Of a DNA stretch of 64,000 nucleotides, positions 1-10,051 are shown in pieces (the stretch's first letter is position 1; each line of letters starts with the position of its first letter). Origin of the DNA: Crocodylus rhombifer (taxonomy: Eukaryota > Chordata > Crocodylia > Crocodylidae). The notes below the pieces were generated by a model that had not been told where the DNA came from, searched no databases, and saw only the letters and a program-made list of their open reading frames with translations. The DNA lies in NCBI GenBank assembly GCA_038503035.1, contig JAVSML010024356.1, forward strand, positions 497,579-561,578, read 5' to 3'. Position numbers and translations under genes: made by a program.

Positions 1-3
1 GAG

Positions 4-28
4 CCCCCCCCCCCCCCCCCCCCCCCCC
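4..28. repeat. Poly-C tract
   Basis: Twenty-five consecutive C at the window edge. Homopolymer length is unreliable in most assemblies. Similar C or G runs recur in this window and one of them borders the sequence gap. Confidence 0.9.
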
Positions 29-167
29 AATCCATGCCCTGTCATGCAGCTGTGGAAGCAGGGAGCCAGCAAACAAGAAAAAAAGGAAAAAGCCACACAA
101 GAGAAAAAAAGTGGAAGCGATTCAAACAGGAAAGGAATTTGAAGGGATGAACTACAAAAAAGTCACA

Positions 168-181
168 GCACCATCTGGTGG
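168..181 (-). promoter_or_regulatory. CTCF-like core motif (13 of 14)
   Basis: On the minus strand the site reads CCACCAGATGGTGC. It fits the CTCF core CCASYAGRKGGCRS at every position but one (T for C in GGC). CTCF is the zinc-finger insulator and loop-anchor protein of vertebrates. Motif match only; occupancy is unknown. Confidence 0.3.
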
Positions 182-1754
182 ACAAAGAGGCTCAGTACAC
201 ATCTTTGAGTGCCTTTGTGGTTGCATGCAACAAATCCATGGATACAATGCTTTAATTCCTGGTGAGCCAAACTAAATTATGTCTGCAGATTTTTAGTTTA
301 ATGCACAAGAAAGACTTTTAAAGCATCAGGAAATCCTGCCCGTGAAAACAGACATGCAAATGCAGCACATGAAAGGGCAAAAATTGTGGCGTGTACATGA
401 ACCCAATGCTTAGACCTTGCACTGTGGAGAGTATATGAATAGAAGATCAGTGAAGTAAAAATTGACAAACTTCTTACAGGTTGTGACAGTTATAGCTCAC
501 GTACTACTTCTGAAGATAGGAAAGACCCAGAGAAGGCAGATGGTGTGATGAGTGCCTTGGAGCAGGTCTGGCCTGTTTCCTATCCAGCTATTAAGAGAAA
601 TGATGCCAGACTGCCAGTGGAAATCATCACAGGTTGGAATGGTAAAATATATTATGTGGTGAAACAAAAAAAGCTGCCATGCCTAGAATTCTCAGGGAAA
701 GGATCATTGACTATTTGCCGGAATATGTTTATAGAATTTGTCCCCAAGGATTCAAGGGACAACTTTGTGCAAGTGAACTGGATACCTTGGAAGGAAACAG
801 GGACTGCAATATACCATGAGCCAAAGGAAAAGCAAAATCCCTGAGCCAGGAATACTATCTCTACCAAACATGGTGAAAGAGTGATTCATTTGGGACGAAG
901 CCACAGCCTTTAACATGTTTGCAAAGCTTTGCTTTATAAACAAACAAGGAAAATGGGAAAAAAGAAAACCCTGTGCTCTTTAAACAGGCACTCAAAAGCT
1001 GGCAAAGGGATAAGCTCTCACAGAGTTTACTTTGATATGTTGTGGGAGGTAGGGCACTGTTTGCAACAAAATGGTTTTTTGTTGTAGTTAAAATTCTGCC
1101 AAATGGCTCTAATATCAATCTTATTTTATTACTAGTTTGCACAATAAAACAGCAACTGTGAAAGCCTGCTCTGAAATGAAAGAGTCCAATCTTTATATAA
1201 GGGGCAGAGAAGTCCAGTTGTCAAAGCTTCAGGAAAAAAAGTATCCATTAAAATTAATACAGTATTTAATTTACTCGAGCTCCTTTTCTCTCCCATGTCA
1301 CACTTACCCAGATTCTTCCAAATCTGCCTCTGGCCCTTCTGTGTTTCATACAGCTCATGCCTCTGTGGTGGGAGATGAATCAACCTAGATGTTTCAGATT
1401 GTATCCTCTGGTTCACACAGGGTGTCCACAGTAAGGACCAGGGTGAAGTTGGGTCCCTACCACATATGTAATGCAGCTTCCTGTGGAAAAAGCAAGTTGC
1501 TGGGTCAGCTTCATATTGTTTTGTTCTGCACTCTTCTCTTACCATGGATCTGCCATGGATCCTTTTTCTCAGTGTTAATCCTTGTGACTACTTGAGTAGA
1601 GAAAGGACCTGTGGGATCACTTGCCTGGTGTCCCTTCTTAAATGCTTGTGCCTGTGATTATTTCACAACTGCATTGCTATTGTTCCTTACCACACAGGCC
1701 AAGGACATTCAGGATTTCTTCTCTGCACAAGCCAGGGGTTTAGGTGGTCTCTCT

Positions 1755-1870
1755 GGGCATGTTTACATGTGCATTAATGTGCTTTTTCTAATGTGCATTA
1801 AAATTTAGTACTTCCAATATGAGGTACTAAATAAATGCGCATTAGGCTGCTCTAATGAGCATTTATTGGC
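1755..1870 (+). mobile_element. Palindromic MITE, family A, 3'-truncated copy
   Basis: The copy starts with the terminal motif GGGCATGTTTACATGTGC. Its centre folds back: 1788-1812 pairs with 1822-1845, including TTTAGTAC against GTACTAAA. The same centre occurs in the copy at 61659-61921 and the same outer end (in reverse) at 43687 and 56741. The 3' terminal repeat is missing and the copy runs into a C-rich tract. It has no coding capacity. It is a non-autonomous DNA-transposon type element that depends on a transposase encoded elsewhere; the superfamily cannot be assigned from this window. Confidence 0.6.
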
Positions 1871-1901
1871 CCCCCCCCAAACAAAACCCAACCCCCCCCC
1901 C
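1870..1901. repeat. C-rich low-complexity tract
   Basis: Two runs of nine to ten C separated by an A-rich spacer, directly after the truncated MITE. Confidence 0.85.
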
Positions 1902-2732
1902 AAAACAATGATGTATGCAGTGAAAAAGGAATCTCTTTTTATACTTCAAAGGCCAGCTCATGCACAGGTCTGGAGCCTTAGTTAGATGGCTAACATGAGG
2001 GGGACACATTTTAAATGGTTGATCTAAACCACACTAGGGTGACTGTGAGGTGCATAAGATTCAGAAGAAAAGAACCCACCCGAGCTTAATCCATCGCAGC
2101 TCATATACTGCAGCTCTGATTACCTGGACTTCAATTCAGACTGTCCTTGGAGCTTACAAGCAGAACAGCACAGTTACATAACATGAGACACAATGGTCAG
2201 GTCAGGGAATATAACCTGGAAAAAAAATCCCTTAAAAACAACTTCTTAAATGACACATTTAACAGACTTTGTGTAGGCTAATGAACCAGACCTTTTATGA
2301 TCTGGTACCACAGTCAATATGTATTACAAGCCAAACTCTTCTTTCAAATTTTACAGCAATCTCTATTTTTTTTCTGTTGGGCAAATTGCATCTAGTAAGA
2401 GTTTTGTATATTAGAGATATAGAAAGCATAACAATATCAAATAATAATGATTGTTAGGATTTGATATTCATTCTTTTACAAACAGTGATTAATGAATGGT
2501 TTAAAGTATATCTTTTGTTATCAGTGGACCTGGCCAACAAGTCTGGTTTTTAGAAAATAATTTATAGTTCTTTGTGAGGAATTTTTGTAGTCTGTTTTCT
2601 CTAATCTAAGAAGAAATATTTAAGTTGGTATATTGTAGATATGAAGGACAGCTGGCTTGTGGTGCAATTCATTCAAAACCATACACCAACAAACTGACTC
2701 TGCCAATGACATTATGCATGAAATAATTTAAT
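1902..2732. other. AT-rich unique DNA, nothing recognised
   Basis: No open frame longer than about 60 codons, no repeat family I recognise, and no simple repeat of note. Confidence 0.6.
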
Positions 2733-2955
2733 AGATTCATAGATGCTAGGGTCAGAAGGGACCTCAACAGATCATTGAGTCCAATCCCCTGCCTAGGTAG
2801 GAAAGAGTGCTGGGTTCAGATGACCCCAGCCAGATGCCTATCCAGCCTTCTCTTAAAGACCCCCAAGGTAGGGGAGAGTACCAGCTCCCTTGGAAGTTCA
2901 GTCCAAATTTTGGCCACCCTTACCATGAAGAAGTTTTTGCTGATATCTAGCCTAA
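2733..2955 (-). mobile_element. CR1 LINE, 3' end of element CR1-b (split by CR1-a)
   Basis: On the minus strand this is the last part of a CR1 open frame plus its 3' UTR and tail. It encodes the conserved end of the RT protein (motifs RVAKIWTELP and GVFKRRLD), then a stop, then the CR1 3' signature GGGATTGGACTCAATGATCT and GAGGTCCCTTCTGACCC. The tail ends in CATCTATGAATCT. The reading resumes just where the minus-strand CR1 at 4267-5076 stops (around NNGHKL), so both pieces are one older element interrupted by the plus-strand CR1 between them. It is dead, with several missense and frame changes. Confidence 0.85.
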
Positions 2956-4266
2956 GATCATCATGGAGCACATCTGTGATGGGCCGGCCTCAGAGTTGAT
3001 GCTCAAGGGCAACCAGCACGGTTTCATTAGGGGCAGGTCATGTCAGACCAACCTGATTGCCTTTTATGATCAGGTCACAAAAGCTTTGGATGCAGGTGTC
3101 GCCGTAGACGTAGTCTTTCTGGACTTCAGCAAGGCCTTTGACACCGTCTCCCACCCCATCCTCGTTAAGAAATTGGGCAACTGTGGCATTGATGCCTACA
3201 CAGTCAGATGGATTGCAGACTGGCTGAAGGGTCGTACTCAGAGGGTGGTGGTGGATGGGTCATATTCAACCTGGGGAGAAGCGGGCAGCGGAGTCCCCCA
3301 GGGCTCGGTCCTTGGGCCTGTGCTGTTCAATCTCTTTATCAGCGATTTGGACGACAGGGTGAAAAGCACCCTGTTTAACTTCGCTGATGACACCAAAATT
3401 TGGGGTGAGGTGGGCACGCTAGTAGGGAGGGAAAGACTGCAGCAAAACTTGGATAGGTTACAGGGGTGGGCTAACAAAAACAGGATGCGTTTCAATACTG
3501 ACAAGTGCAGGGTGCTGCACTTAGGCAGTAGAAACCAGCAGCACACTTATAAGATGGGAAACTCCCTTCTTGAGAGCACAGAGGCAGAAAGGGATCTTGG
3601 AGTCATTATTGACTCCAAGATGAACATGGGCCAACAATGTGAGGTCACGGTTGGAAGGGCTAACCGGACCTTGTCGTACATCTACAGGTGCATCTCAAGC
3701 AGGGCCAAGGAGGTGATCCTCCCCTTCTATGCAACGCTGGTCAGGCCACAGCTGGAGTACTGTGTCCAGTTCTGTGCCCCCCACTTCAGGAGGGATGTGG
3801 ACAACATTGAGAGGGGCCACCCGCATGATCCGGGGACAACAGGGCAGACCCTACAATGAGAGACTGAGAGACCTAAACCTGTTCAGCCTTCACAAGAGAA
3901 GGCTGAGGGGGGACCTGGTGACGGTCTATAAACTCACTAGGGGGGACTAGAAGGGTTTGGGAGAGACCTTGTTTCCCCTACTGCCCCCTGGCATAACAAG
4001 GAATAATGGCCAAAAGTTGTTGGAGAGTAGGTTTAGATTAGACATCCGCAAGAATTACTTCACTGTCAGGGTGGCTAGGATCTGGAACCAACTTCCAAAG
4101 GAAGTGGTGCTGGCTCCTACCCTGGGTGTCTTTAAGAAAAGGCTTGATGCCTACCTAGCTGGGATCATTTGAGCCCAGTTTTTTTTTTTTTTCTCCTGCC
4201 CAGGCAGGGGGTCGGACTTGAAGATCTATAAGGTCCCTTCCAACCCTACTTCTATGATTCTATGAA
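2956..4266 (+). mobile_element. CR1 LINE (CR1-a), 5'-truncated, RT domain to 3' end
   Basis: A 5'-truncated CR1 non-LTR retrotransposon. An open frame at 2963-3859 (298 codons) carries the reverse transcriptase core: VVFLDFSKAFD with catalytic D54, SGVPQGSVLGP at residues 109-119, and the FADD box at 140-143, so all three catalytic aspartates remain. After residue 280 an 11-bp deletion near 3807, between short GAGG repeats, shifts the frame. The C-terminal part continues in another frame (3729-4172: ATRMIRGQQGRP, LRGDLVTVYKL, VRVARIWNQLP), with a TAG at 3948-3950. The 3' UTR contains a T-run and the CR1 end GGTCCCTTCCAACCC plus ATTCTATGAA at 4255-4266. The CR1 protein normally has an N-terminal endonuclease, absent here through 5' truncation. 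The element lies inside an older CR1 on the opposite strand. Confidence 0.93.
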
Positions 4267-5076
4267 ATCTGCTCTCTTGTCAGTTTGTGACCATTGTTCC
4301 TTGTTACTCCAAGAGGCACCCTGGTGAACAGAGCATCTCTGATCACTTTCTGCGTCCCAGTAATGAATTTGTAGGCAACCACAAGATCACTTCTCAGCTT
4401 CTCTTGTGGAGGTTAAAGAGGTCCCGGTCCCTCAGTCTGTCCTCATAGGGCTTGTCCTGTAAGCCCCTAACCATACGAGTGGCCCTTCTCTGGAGCCTCT
4501 CGAGTCAATCAACATCCTTCTTGAAGTACAGCACCCAAAACTGGATGCAGTACTCCAACTGCGGTCTGACCAATGCTGCATAGAGGGGAAGTATCACTTC
4601 CTTGGTTCTATTTCTTATGCATCTGCTGATGCATGATAAAATACGTTTAGTTTTGCTGATGATATTGTCACATTGACAACTCATGTTCATCTTAGAGTCC
4701 ACTATGACTCTGAGATCCCTTTCCGCTTCTGTGCTGCTGTGAGGGTCGCTTCCCAACCAGTAGGTGTGCTGGATATTTTTGCATGTTAGGGGAAGCACTC
4801 TGCACTTGTCCTTGTTGTATTGCATCCTACTGTGTACTGGCCACTTTTCTAACCTGTCCAGGTTTGACTGCAATCATTCCCTACCCTCCAAAGTGTGCAC
4901 TTCACTCCACAATTTAGTATCATCTGCAAACTTGGGCTGGGCCTACACTTCACACCCACATCCAAGTTGCTGATGAAAATATTGAAGGGTACAGGTCCAA
5001 GGACTGAACCCTATGGGACCCCACTATCTACATGCTTCCAGGTTGATACAGACCTGTATACTACCATTATAATTTA
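4267..5076 (-). mobile_element. CR1 LINE, internal RT part of element CR1-b (split)
   Basis: Minus-strand CR1 reverse-transcriptase region. The open frame 4873-4505 encodes NLDRLEKW, DKCRVLPL, the block DLRVIVDSKMNMSCQCD and [13 protein letters not shown]. Degenerate SGVP and GP motifs are visible near 5000-5050, where the 5' truncation falls. The frame runs out at NNGHKL next to 4267, where CR1-a starts on the opposite strand. The rest of this element is at 2733-2955. Sequence differs clearly from CR1-a, so it is another, older subfamily. It is inactive. Confidence 0.88.
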
Positions 5077-5333
5077 ACGGAATATATCTTACTAACAAGT
5101 TTCAGAGTAATACAGCATATGTATAGAAGTTACATTTTCAGAAGGAGCCCCCTGAAAACACTCTGTAGTCATAATAAAGCAAATGTTTATGGCTGCAGAG
5201 TGCTTTTTAAAATGGCCAATTGCATGAAAATTTAACCCTCGTCTGATGTAGTATCTGGGGTGCTCTAGGGCACAGCATCTTAGAGAACTTGCATACAGGT
5301 TCCCTGCAAGGATTAATTTGGGGTGATTCTGCC
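5077..5333. other. Short unique spacer
   Basis: AT-rich spacer between the CR1 nest and the hAT element. It ends with the left target duplication ATTCTGCC (5326-5333). Confidence 0.6.
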
Positions 5334-6290
5334 CAGTGGTGGATTAAGATTTACTGGGGCCCTGGGCAAATAGAAAATTGGAGGCCCTCCACACCCTCTT
5401 GTAAACATTAATGTATGGACTCTAGCAGGAGAAGGGGTCCCTTTCCCTCCTGGTGCTGCCATTGCCAAGGACAGGGCGGGTGTCTGTGCCCCACAGGGAG
5501 GCTGAATGGACCCAGCTGGGCTGGAGGTAGGGTGGCACATGCCTGGCTGTCTTCCTGCCTCCTTGCCGCTCCCCACTGCCACAGCCAGAGGAGAGCCGAG
5601 TGGGGACAAAGTGAATGTGGGCTGCTCGCTGTGGGCTTGGAGCCATCAACTCTGTTGCCTTTCCTTCGGGAGACCCATGCTGGCCATAAGCCCTTTGCCC
5701 ACCAGCAGCAGTAGAGGGGGTGAGTTGTGCCTCCTGCTGCCAGGCAGACAGGGGGCACATGGCCAGCACAGAGCTCCTGAGGCAAAAGCAGAAAAGCGGA
5801 GAACCCTGATCCCACAGGAAGGAGCCTGCATTTTCCCTGTGCACAAATATGGGGGGTACATAGCCCCTCCATGCCTCCCCTGGGAGGTGTGCCCAGTGAT
5901 GGGAAGCCACCCATCCTCCCTCCCCTTCCCATACTCATAGAAGCCGCCCATGGCTCCATCCTGCCCCCCACCCCAACCCTGGTCCCATGTACTGCACTGG
6001 CTGGACAGCAGGCCCAGCCTGACTCCCTCATTCACTGTGGGGGCCTTGATCTGCCCCCACATACTCTTTCCTCACTTACCTGCAGGGGGCTGCTCTCCAC
6101 ACTGCCCAGCTGTTCTCCATGCAAGCAGCATCCCCTGCGTCTCCCTCTTGGCAGCCTCAAGATGGACCCCTTGGCCAGCTAGAGTGCTGTCTGCCTGTAG
6201 GGGAAACCCGCCATTTCCTAAGGGAACCCAGGCATCTGGGGGGGCCCTGACTGGCAGAGACCCCATGGTCCTGTGTGTTAATCCACTATG
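5334..6290. mobile_element. Non-autonomous hAT-type DNA transposon, GC-rich body
   Basis: The left end reads CAGTGGTGGATTAAG and the right end, reversed, reads CATAGTGGATTAA, the TIR form typical of hAT (Charlie-like) elements. It is flanked by 8-bp target duplications ATTCTGCC (5326-5333) and ATCCTGCC (6291-6298), a 7/8 match. The 957-bp body is GC-rich and codes for nothing recognisable; the long frames on both strands there are composition artefacts, with no hAT transposase or BED motif. It was probably moved by a hAT transposase supplied in trans. Age is moderate, judging from TIR decay. Confidence 0.75.
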
Positions 6291-6298
6291 ATCCTGCC

Positions 6299-7260
6299 CA
6301 CAGCCCATCTGGCTTTTTGGGGCTGGGCTGGTGCTCATACCAGTGAGCACTGGCCTAGCCCTGCCTCCAGGGTTGTCATAGAAAGGAGACAGAAAACCTC
6401 TGTCTCCTCTCTGCACAGGTAGGGAGGACCCACTGCTGGGTGTGCCCCACCCTTCCTCACCAGCTACCTCTCCTAAGCTTTGGGGAGAGACAGACCAGGC
6501 CCTTCCTTCCCCCACCCCTTGTGTGAGAACAACAGCTGTGGCTGCTGTGCCTGGAGCTGGGGTGGGGTGGGGTGAGGTGGGGGGAAATGGAGCCCACCTG
6601 CTTGGAGACCAGCCCAGATACCCCTGCTGGGGTCTTGTGGGGAGCCAGGCTGGGCCCACAAGATGGGGGAGCTCCATTCCCCACCCCGCCCCAGCTCCGG
6701 GGACCATGAGGCTATACCACTGTCAAAATGTCTGTGTGGGGAGTGGGGGGAAAGGAGCCCACCCACCAAACGTGCCCAGGCTAGCTCCCCCAAGACCCCA
6801 GTGTGTATGTGTGTGTGTGTGGGGGGGGGGTGGCTGCATGGCAGGGGAGCTTTGGGCTGCTGCAGACGGTTGCCAGCTGGCAAGGGCAAGGGGCAGTTCA
6901 GGAGCCTCCTGAGAAGCTGCTGCAGCCGCTCCACCTGCTGGCCTGAGGCAGTGCAGGCCCGCCACCCAGCAGGTGAATGCCTGTTGGGCCATGAACAACT
7001 GGTGCCTCCTGAGACTGGGAGACAGGGACTGTCCACAGCCACCAGCGTCAGTGTCAGCAGTGGCAAGCAAGGACTGCCTGCAGCTGGCGGCGGTGGTGTT
7101 GGTGGCGGGGGGGCGAGCGGGGCCAGATGCTGCTGGCCATGTTGGCAGTGTGGCGGGGGGGTGGTGGCAAGCAGTGACTGCTCGCAGAAGCCAGAGGTGG
7201 CTTCGGCGGTGAGCAATCTCAGGGGAGACACTTGCCCCCATATCCCCCTTATGCATCACC
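6299..7260. other. GC-rich unclassified, repeat-like DNA
   Basis: GC-rich sequence with G and C runs and a (TG)n-G tract at 6801-6830. Several overlapping open frames of 75-250 codons on both strands reflect low stop frequency, not coding: they are proline, glycine, alanine and serine-rich and show no domain. It resembles the interior of the GC-rich MITEs elsewhere in the window, but I found no convincing terminal repeats. Confidence 0.5.
6801..6831. repeat. (TG)n / G-run
   Basis: Alternating GT for about 20 bases followed by a ten-base G run. Confidence 0.85.
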
Positions 7261-7286
7261 TACATGTTAGATTCAATGGTGCTTGG

Positions 7287-7318
7287 ACTTATGGCACTTC
7301 GTGTAAAGTGCCATAGTT
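7287..7318. repeat. Short inverted repeat
   Basis: Arms 7287-7299 and 7306-7318 match at 12 of 13 positions (core ATGGCACTT against AAGTGCCAT) with a six-base spacer. It resembles the central hairpin of the palindromic MITEs here, but no terminal repeats are visible. Confidence 0.6.
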
Positions 7319-8945
7319 AGAGTGCCTCCCTGACAGGCTGCCTAAACTTCTGTACCCTGCCACAGATTGCTTCTCCCTTCCCCCTAGCAGCATTAGGTTC
7401 AACATTTAACAAGCTCCATTTGCAAAACTGGACAACCCTTGTTGTGGTTTGTATATGCATTTAAAAAAAGTATGGAATGAGAAATTTTTTAAAGTCTCGT
7501 TTTAAGAAACGAAAGTGCATGGTTCTGTCATGAAGTGAAGTAATAGAATCACGGTAAAATATCAACCTTCTGCTTTCACCTTGCATTTATCAATAAAATG
7601 AGGAATTAGTCTGTGAAGCATACTGATTTATATGCTGTCTACAAAGAAAACAAGTGTACAATGTCAATGTTGTCATATATATTTATATCACACATACATA
7701 TAGAAAGCTTAGAATTGTACATGATTTGGGGTTCTTGCTCCATCTGTTTTTTTTATTTTTAAAAAGCACTTATTTTGTTAGTAACAGATTCTATATTACT
7801 TTGCTAATGTGAGCTAACCTAGAAAAGTTGATAGCTGTTCCTCAGATGAATGTTACATTGTGTTAGAACAGTCTTATTCAAAGAATTAAAAAACACTAGA
7901 ATCTGAGAGAGTTTTGAGGTCAGAAGAATTACATTTACTGGTGATCAAATAATCTTTCAACTACATATTTAAATATAGAATCAGTCTAAATTAGTTCACT
8001 GACAGCTTTTTGCAGATACAGAATACAATTCTGAAGATAGAGAACACATAAGACATTAGTTTGATAGTGTAATATATCTTCAAGCTTTATGGTCTTTTTG
8101 ATTTTAGACGGACAGGTTTATGTAGAAAAAGAGACAGCATGATGGTTGGCTCAAGCAAACTAGAAAATGCTTTAAAATATACAGGAGCAGGTGCGGCTGA
8201 AGAATGGTCTCTACATAGGCATCCTCTGGGGTGAGGAACAGCTGAAGTATTTGCTTTATCCTGAAAAAAAGGATTTATTACTGGGAACATGCTCCCTCAG
8301 TAGTTAAATAACACTCTTGGCTGGGACACTACATATGTGTTACAAAACACTGGACTAGGAGCACCTGGATGAATTACTTGAGTTTCTTTATTTTTCTTTT
8401 TTACATTCATTACTTCCTAAGACACTATCATTTTAATTCTTTTAATTTTTTTTTTTTTTTTTGAGAAATTAGGTTTCTGGAAATATGGAGCATGCTTTAA
8501 TTAGTGCCCTTTATATTTGCACAATTTTAAAAAAATAGCTTCTTGCACTGCTGCCTACAAAGGTCCCTGTCTCCCAAAGCAATGAGTGTTGGTTGACATC
8601 AAGAACCTTTGAGAGCCAAGGATTTTTCTGAGTGATGTCTTTAATTGGTCCAACTGCATGGCTGGGATAATCCTCCCTACTTAGGCAAGCCCCCAACTCC
8701 ACAGTCCGCCCCCTCCACCCCACCTTTGTTCATAAGTTTGCTTTATGCCTCTTCAGTTATCAGCTCTTCTGTTGTTTTTACTGATAAAAGCCTTTTTTCA
8801 GGGCATTGGAAGAACACCTGCATCTGAGTTCCTGGCAGAGCAGTTCAGTGATGTCTTCATGCTAAATGCCAAGGGAGGAGGTTCAGCAAATCAGCTGATC
8901 ACCAGCAAAGCTATATATGTACCACTGCTGCAGAGGGAAGGGCCG
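7319..8945. other. AT-rich unique DNA, nothing recognised
   Basis: Only short frames and no repeat family I can name. A 17-base T run lies at 8446-8462. Confidence 0.6.
8446..8462. repeat. Poly-T tract
   Basis: Seventeen consecutive T in AT-rich DNA. It could be the reversed A-tail of an old retroposon, but no retroposon body is recognisable beside it. Confidence 0.8.
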
Positions 8946-8956
8946 CCCCCCCCCCC

Positions 8957-9201
8957 NNNNNNNNNNNNNNNNNNNNNNNNNNNNNNNNNNNNNNNNNNNN
9001 NNNNNNNNNNNNNNNNNNNNNNNNNNNNNNNNNNNNNNNNNNNNNNNNNNNNNNNNNNNNNNNNNNNNNNNNNNNNNNNNNNNNNNNNNNNNNNNNNNNN
9101 NNNNNNNNNNNNNNNNNNNNNNNNNNNNNNNNNNNNNNNNNNNNNNNNNNNNNNNNNNNNNNNNNNNNNNNNNNNNNNNNNNNNNNNNNNNNNNNNNNNN
9201 N
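8957..9201. other. Assembly gap (245 N)
   Basis: Run of N preceded by an 11-base C run (8946-8956) and followed by GGGG. The homopolymer probably broke the assembly. Frames reported across it are meaningless. Confidence 0.99.
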
Positions 9202-9497
9202 GGGGATGTCTCTGGAACAACCCTACTGCCTCATTTCTAGGTTTGGAGTGTACAGGGTAGGAGTGGATGGGGAGGCAGCATCTGAGAGAACACCATTGAA
9301 GCACTTTCTGTCTTCCCAATAGATTCAAGCATGTTCGTGAACAAACTGGTAACAGAAACTATATCTCTTTAAGTTAGGGTAATCATGGGAGCAATATGAC
9401 ATTCATGCATCCTAGATAGCCACTACTAACATTGACTGAAAGTTACCAAAAGATCCCAGAAGGAAATTCATAGAGGGGTATAAATGTGAGTTATAGT

Positions 9498-9823
9498 TAC
9501 AAGCATGGGCGACTGGTGCCACCTTAGTTGGGGGAGGGGCACATGCCCCCCCAGCGACCAGTCAGCTACCGGTGGGAGTGCCCCCCCCGTGACCGATCAC
9601 GCCGACTGGGAGGGCCGCAGGGTTGCAGGCCCATGGCACTCCTGCAAGTGGCTGCGGTGTTTCCAGGAGGAGCCGTGGTGCTGGCACTCGCAGGGTGGGC
9701 ACTGGCACTCCCACCTGCTCCCCCTGCTTGCCACCTGAGCAGGGAGCATGGGTTGTTAGGGAGTGCACCAGCGCTCTCGGGAGTGCACATGCATTCCCAT
9801 GCACCTCCTACGCATTGCCACTG
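9498..9823. mobile_element. GC-rich interspersed element, possibly hAT-derived
   Basis: GC-rich block sharply bounded by AT-rich DNA. The right end, reversed, begins CAGTGGCAATGCGTAGGAGG, a hAT-like terminus, while the left end (TACAAGCATGGGCGACTGG) is a poor match to it. Flanks GTTATAGT (9490-9497) and GTTATAAG (9824-9831) agree at 6 of 8 positions, as a decayed hAT target duplication would. The open frames inside are composition artefacts. Confidence 0.4.
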
Positions 9824-9929
9824 GTTATAAGGCAGTTGAGTCTGTTCTGAAACAGAACAGTTGGAGACGTTTCCTCTGGCATCTCTGAACGAGTGCCAGG
9901 GAGGGTAATGAGCTGGGGACAGGTCATTC

Positions 9930-9986
9930 TAGATGTACCTGGTTCAGTGCTCTCCCTCTGAAGCATCCAGTTCTGTCCCTGTTGAA
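9930..9986 (+). mobile_element. Possible L2/CR1-type LINE 3' tail relic
   Basis: The words GGTTCAGTGCTCTCCCTCTG and GAAGCATCCAG resemble the conserved 3' end of ancient L2/L3 LINEs. It ends in GTTGAA beside the second copy of the 31-bp repeat. Short and diverged. Confidence 0.3.
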
Positions 9987-10051
9987 GACATTCATGCATC
10001 CTAGATAGCCACTACTAGTATTGCACTTACTTTTTGCACTTCAGAATCACA

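Larger units (their letters stand above)
1..1754. other. Unique DNA, no gene recognised
   Basis: AT-moderate, non-repetitive sequence. The longest frame (545-844, plus, 99 codons) has no recognisable domain, signal peptide or Kozak context and overlaps antisense frames of similar length, so I do not call it a gene. I see no CR1 or MITE motif before 1755. Confidence 0.6.
9398..10023. repeat. 31-bp exact direct repeat, copies 589 bp apart
   Basis: Copies at 9398-9428 and 9987-10017 are identical over 31 bp and extend to 36 bp with two mismatches. They enclose a GC-rich element (9498-9823) and, just before the second copy, a CTCTGAAGCATCC motif resembling the 3' tail of L2/CR1-type LINEs. The simplest reading is an unusually long target duplication around an old LINE insertion, later hit by the GC-rich element. 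A local duplication or assembly artefact is the alternative. Confidence 0.7.

Noticed and set aside
545..844. 99-codon plus-strand open frame in unique DNA
   Set aside because: No domain, no signal peptide, no splice or promoter context, and antisense frames of similar length overlap it. It is within what chance gives in 64 kb.
2733..4266. Twin-priming inversion as the explanation for opposed CR1 pieces
   Set aside because: Both opposed pieces carry a CR1 3' end, and the minus piece continues into 4267-5076. Nested insertion explains this and twin priming does not.
5408..7316. Cluster of open frames of 75 to 252 codons on both strands
   Set aside because: They lie in the GC-rich hAT body and the adjoining GC-rich block, overlap in several frames and are compositionally biased. 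Low stop frequency explains them.
8745..9328. Open frames crossing the run of N
   Set aside because: They are produced by translating unknown bases.
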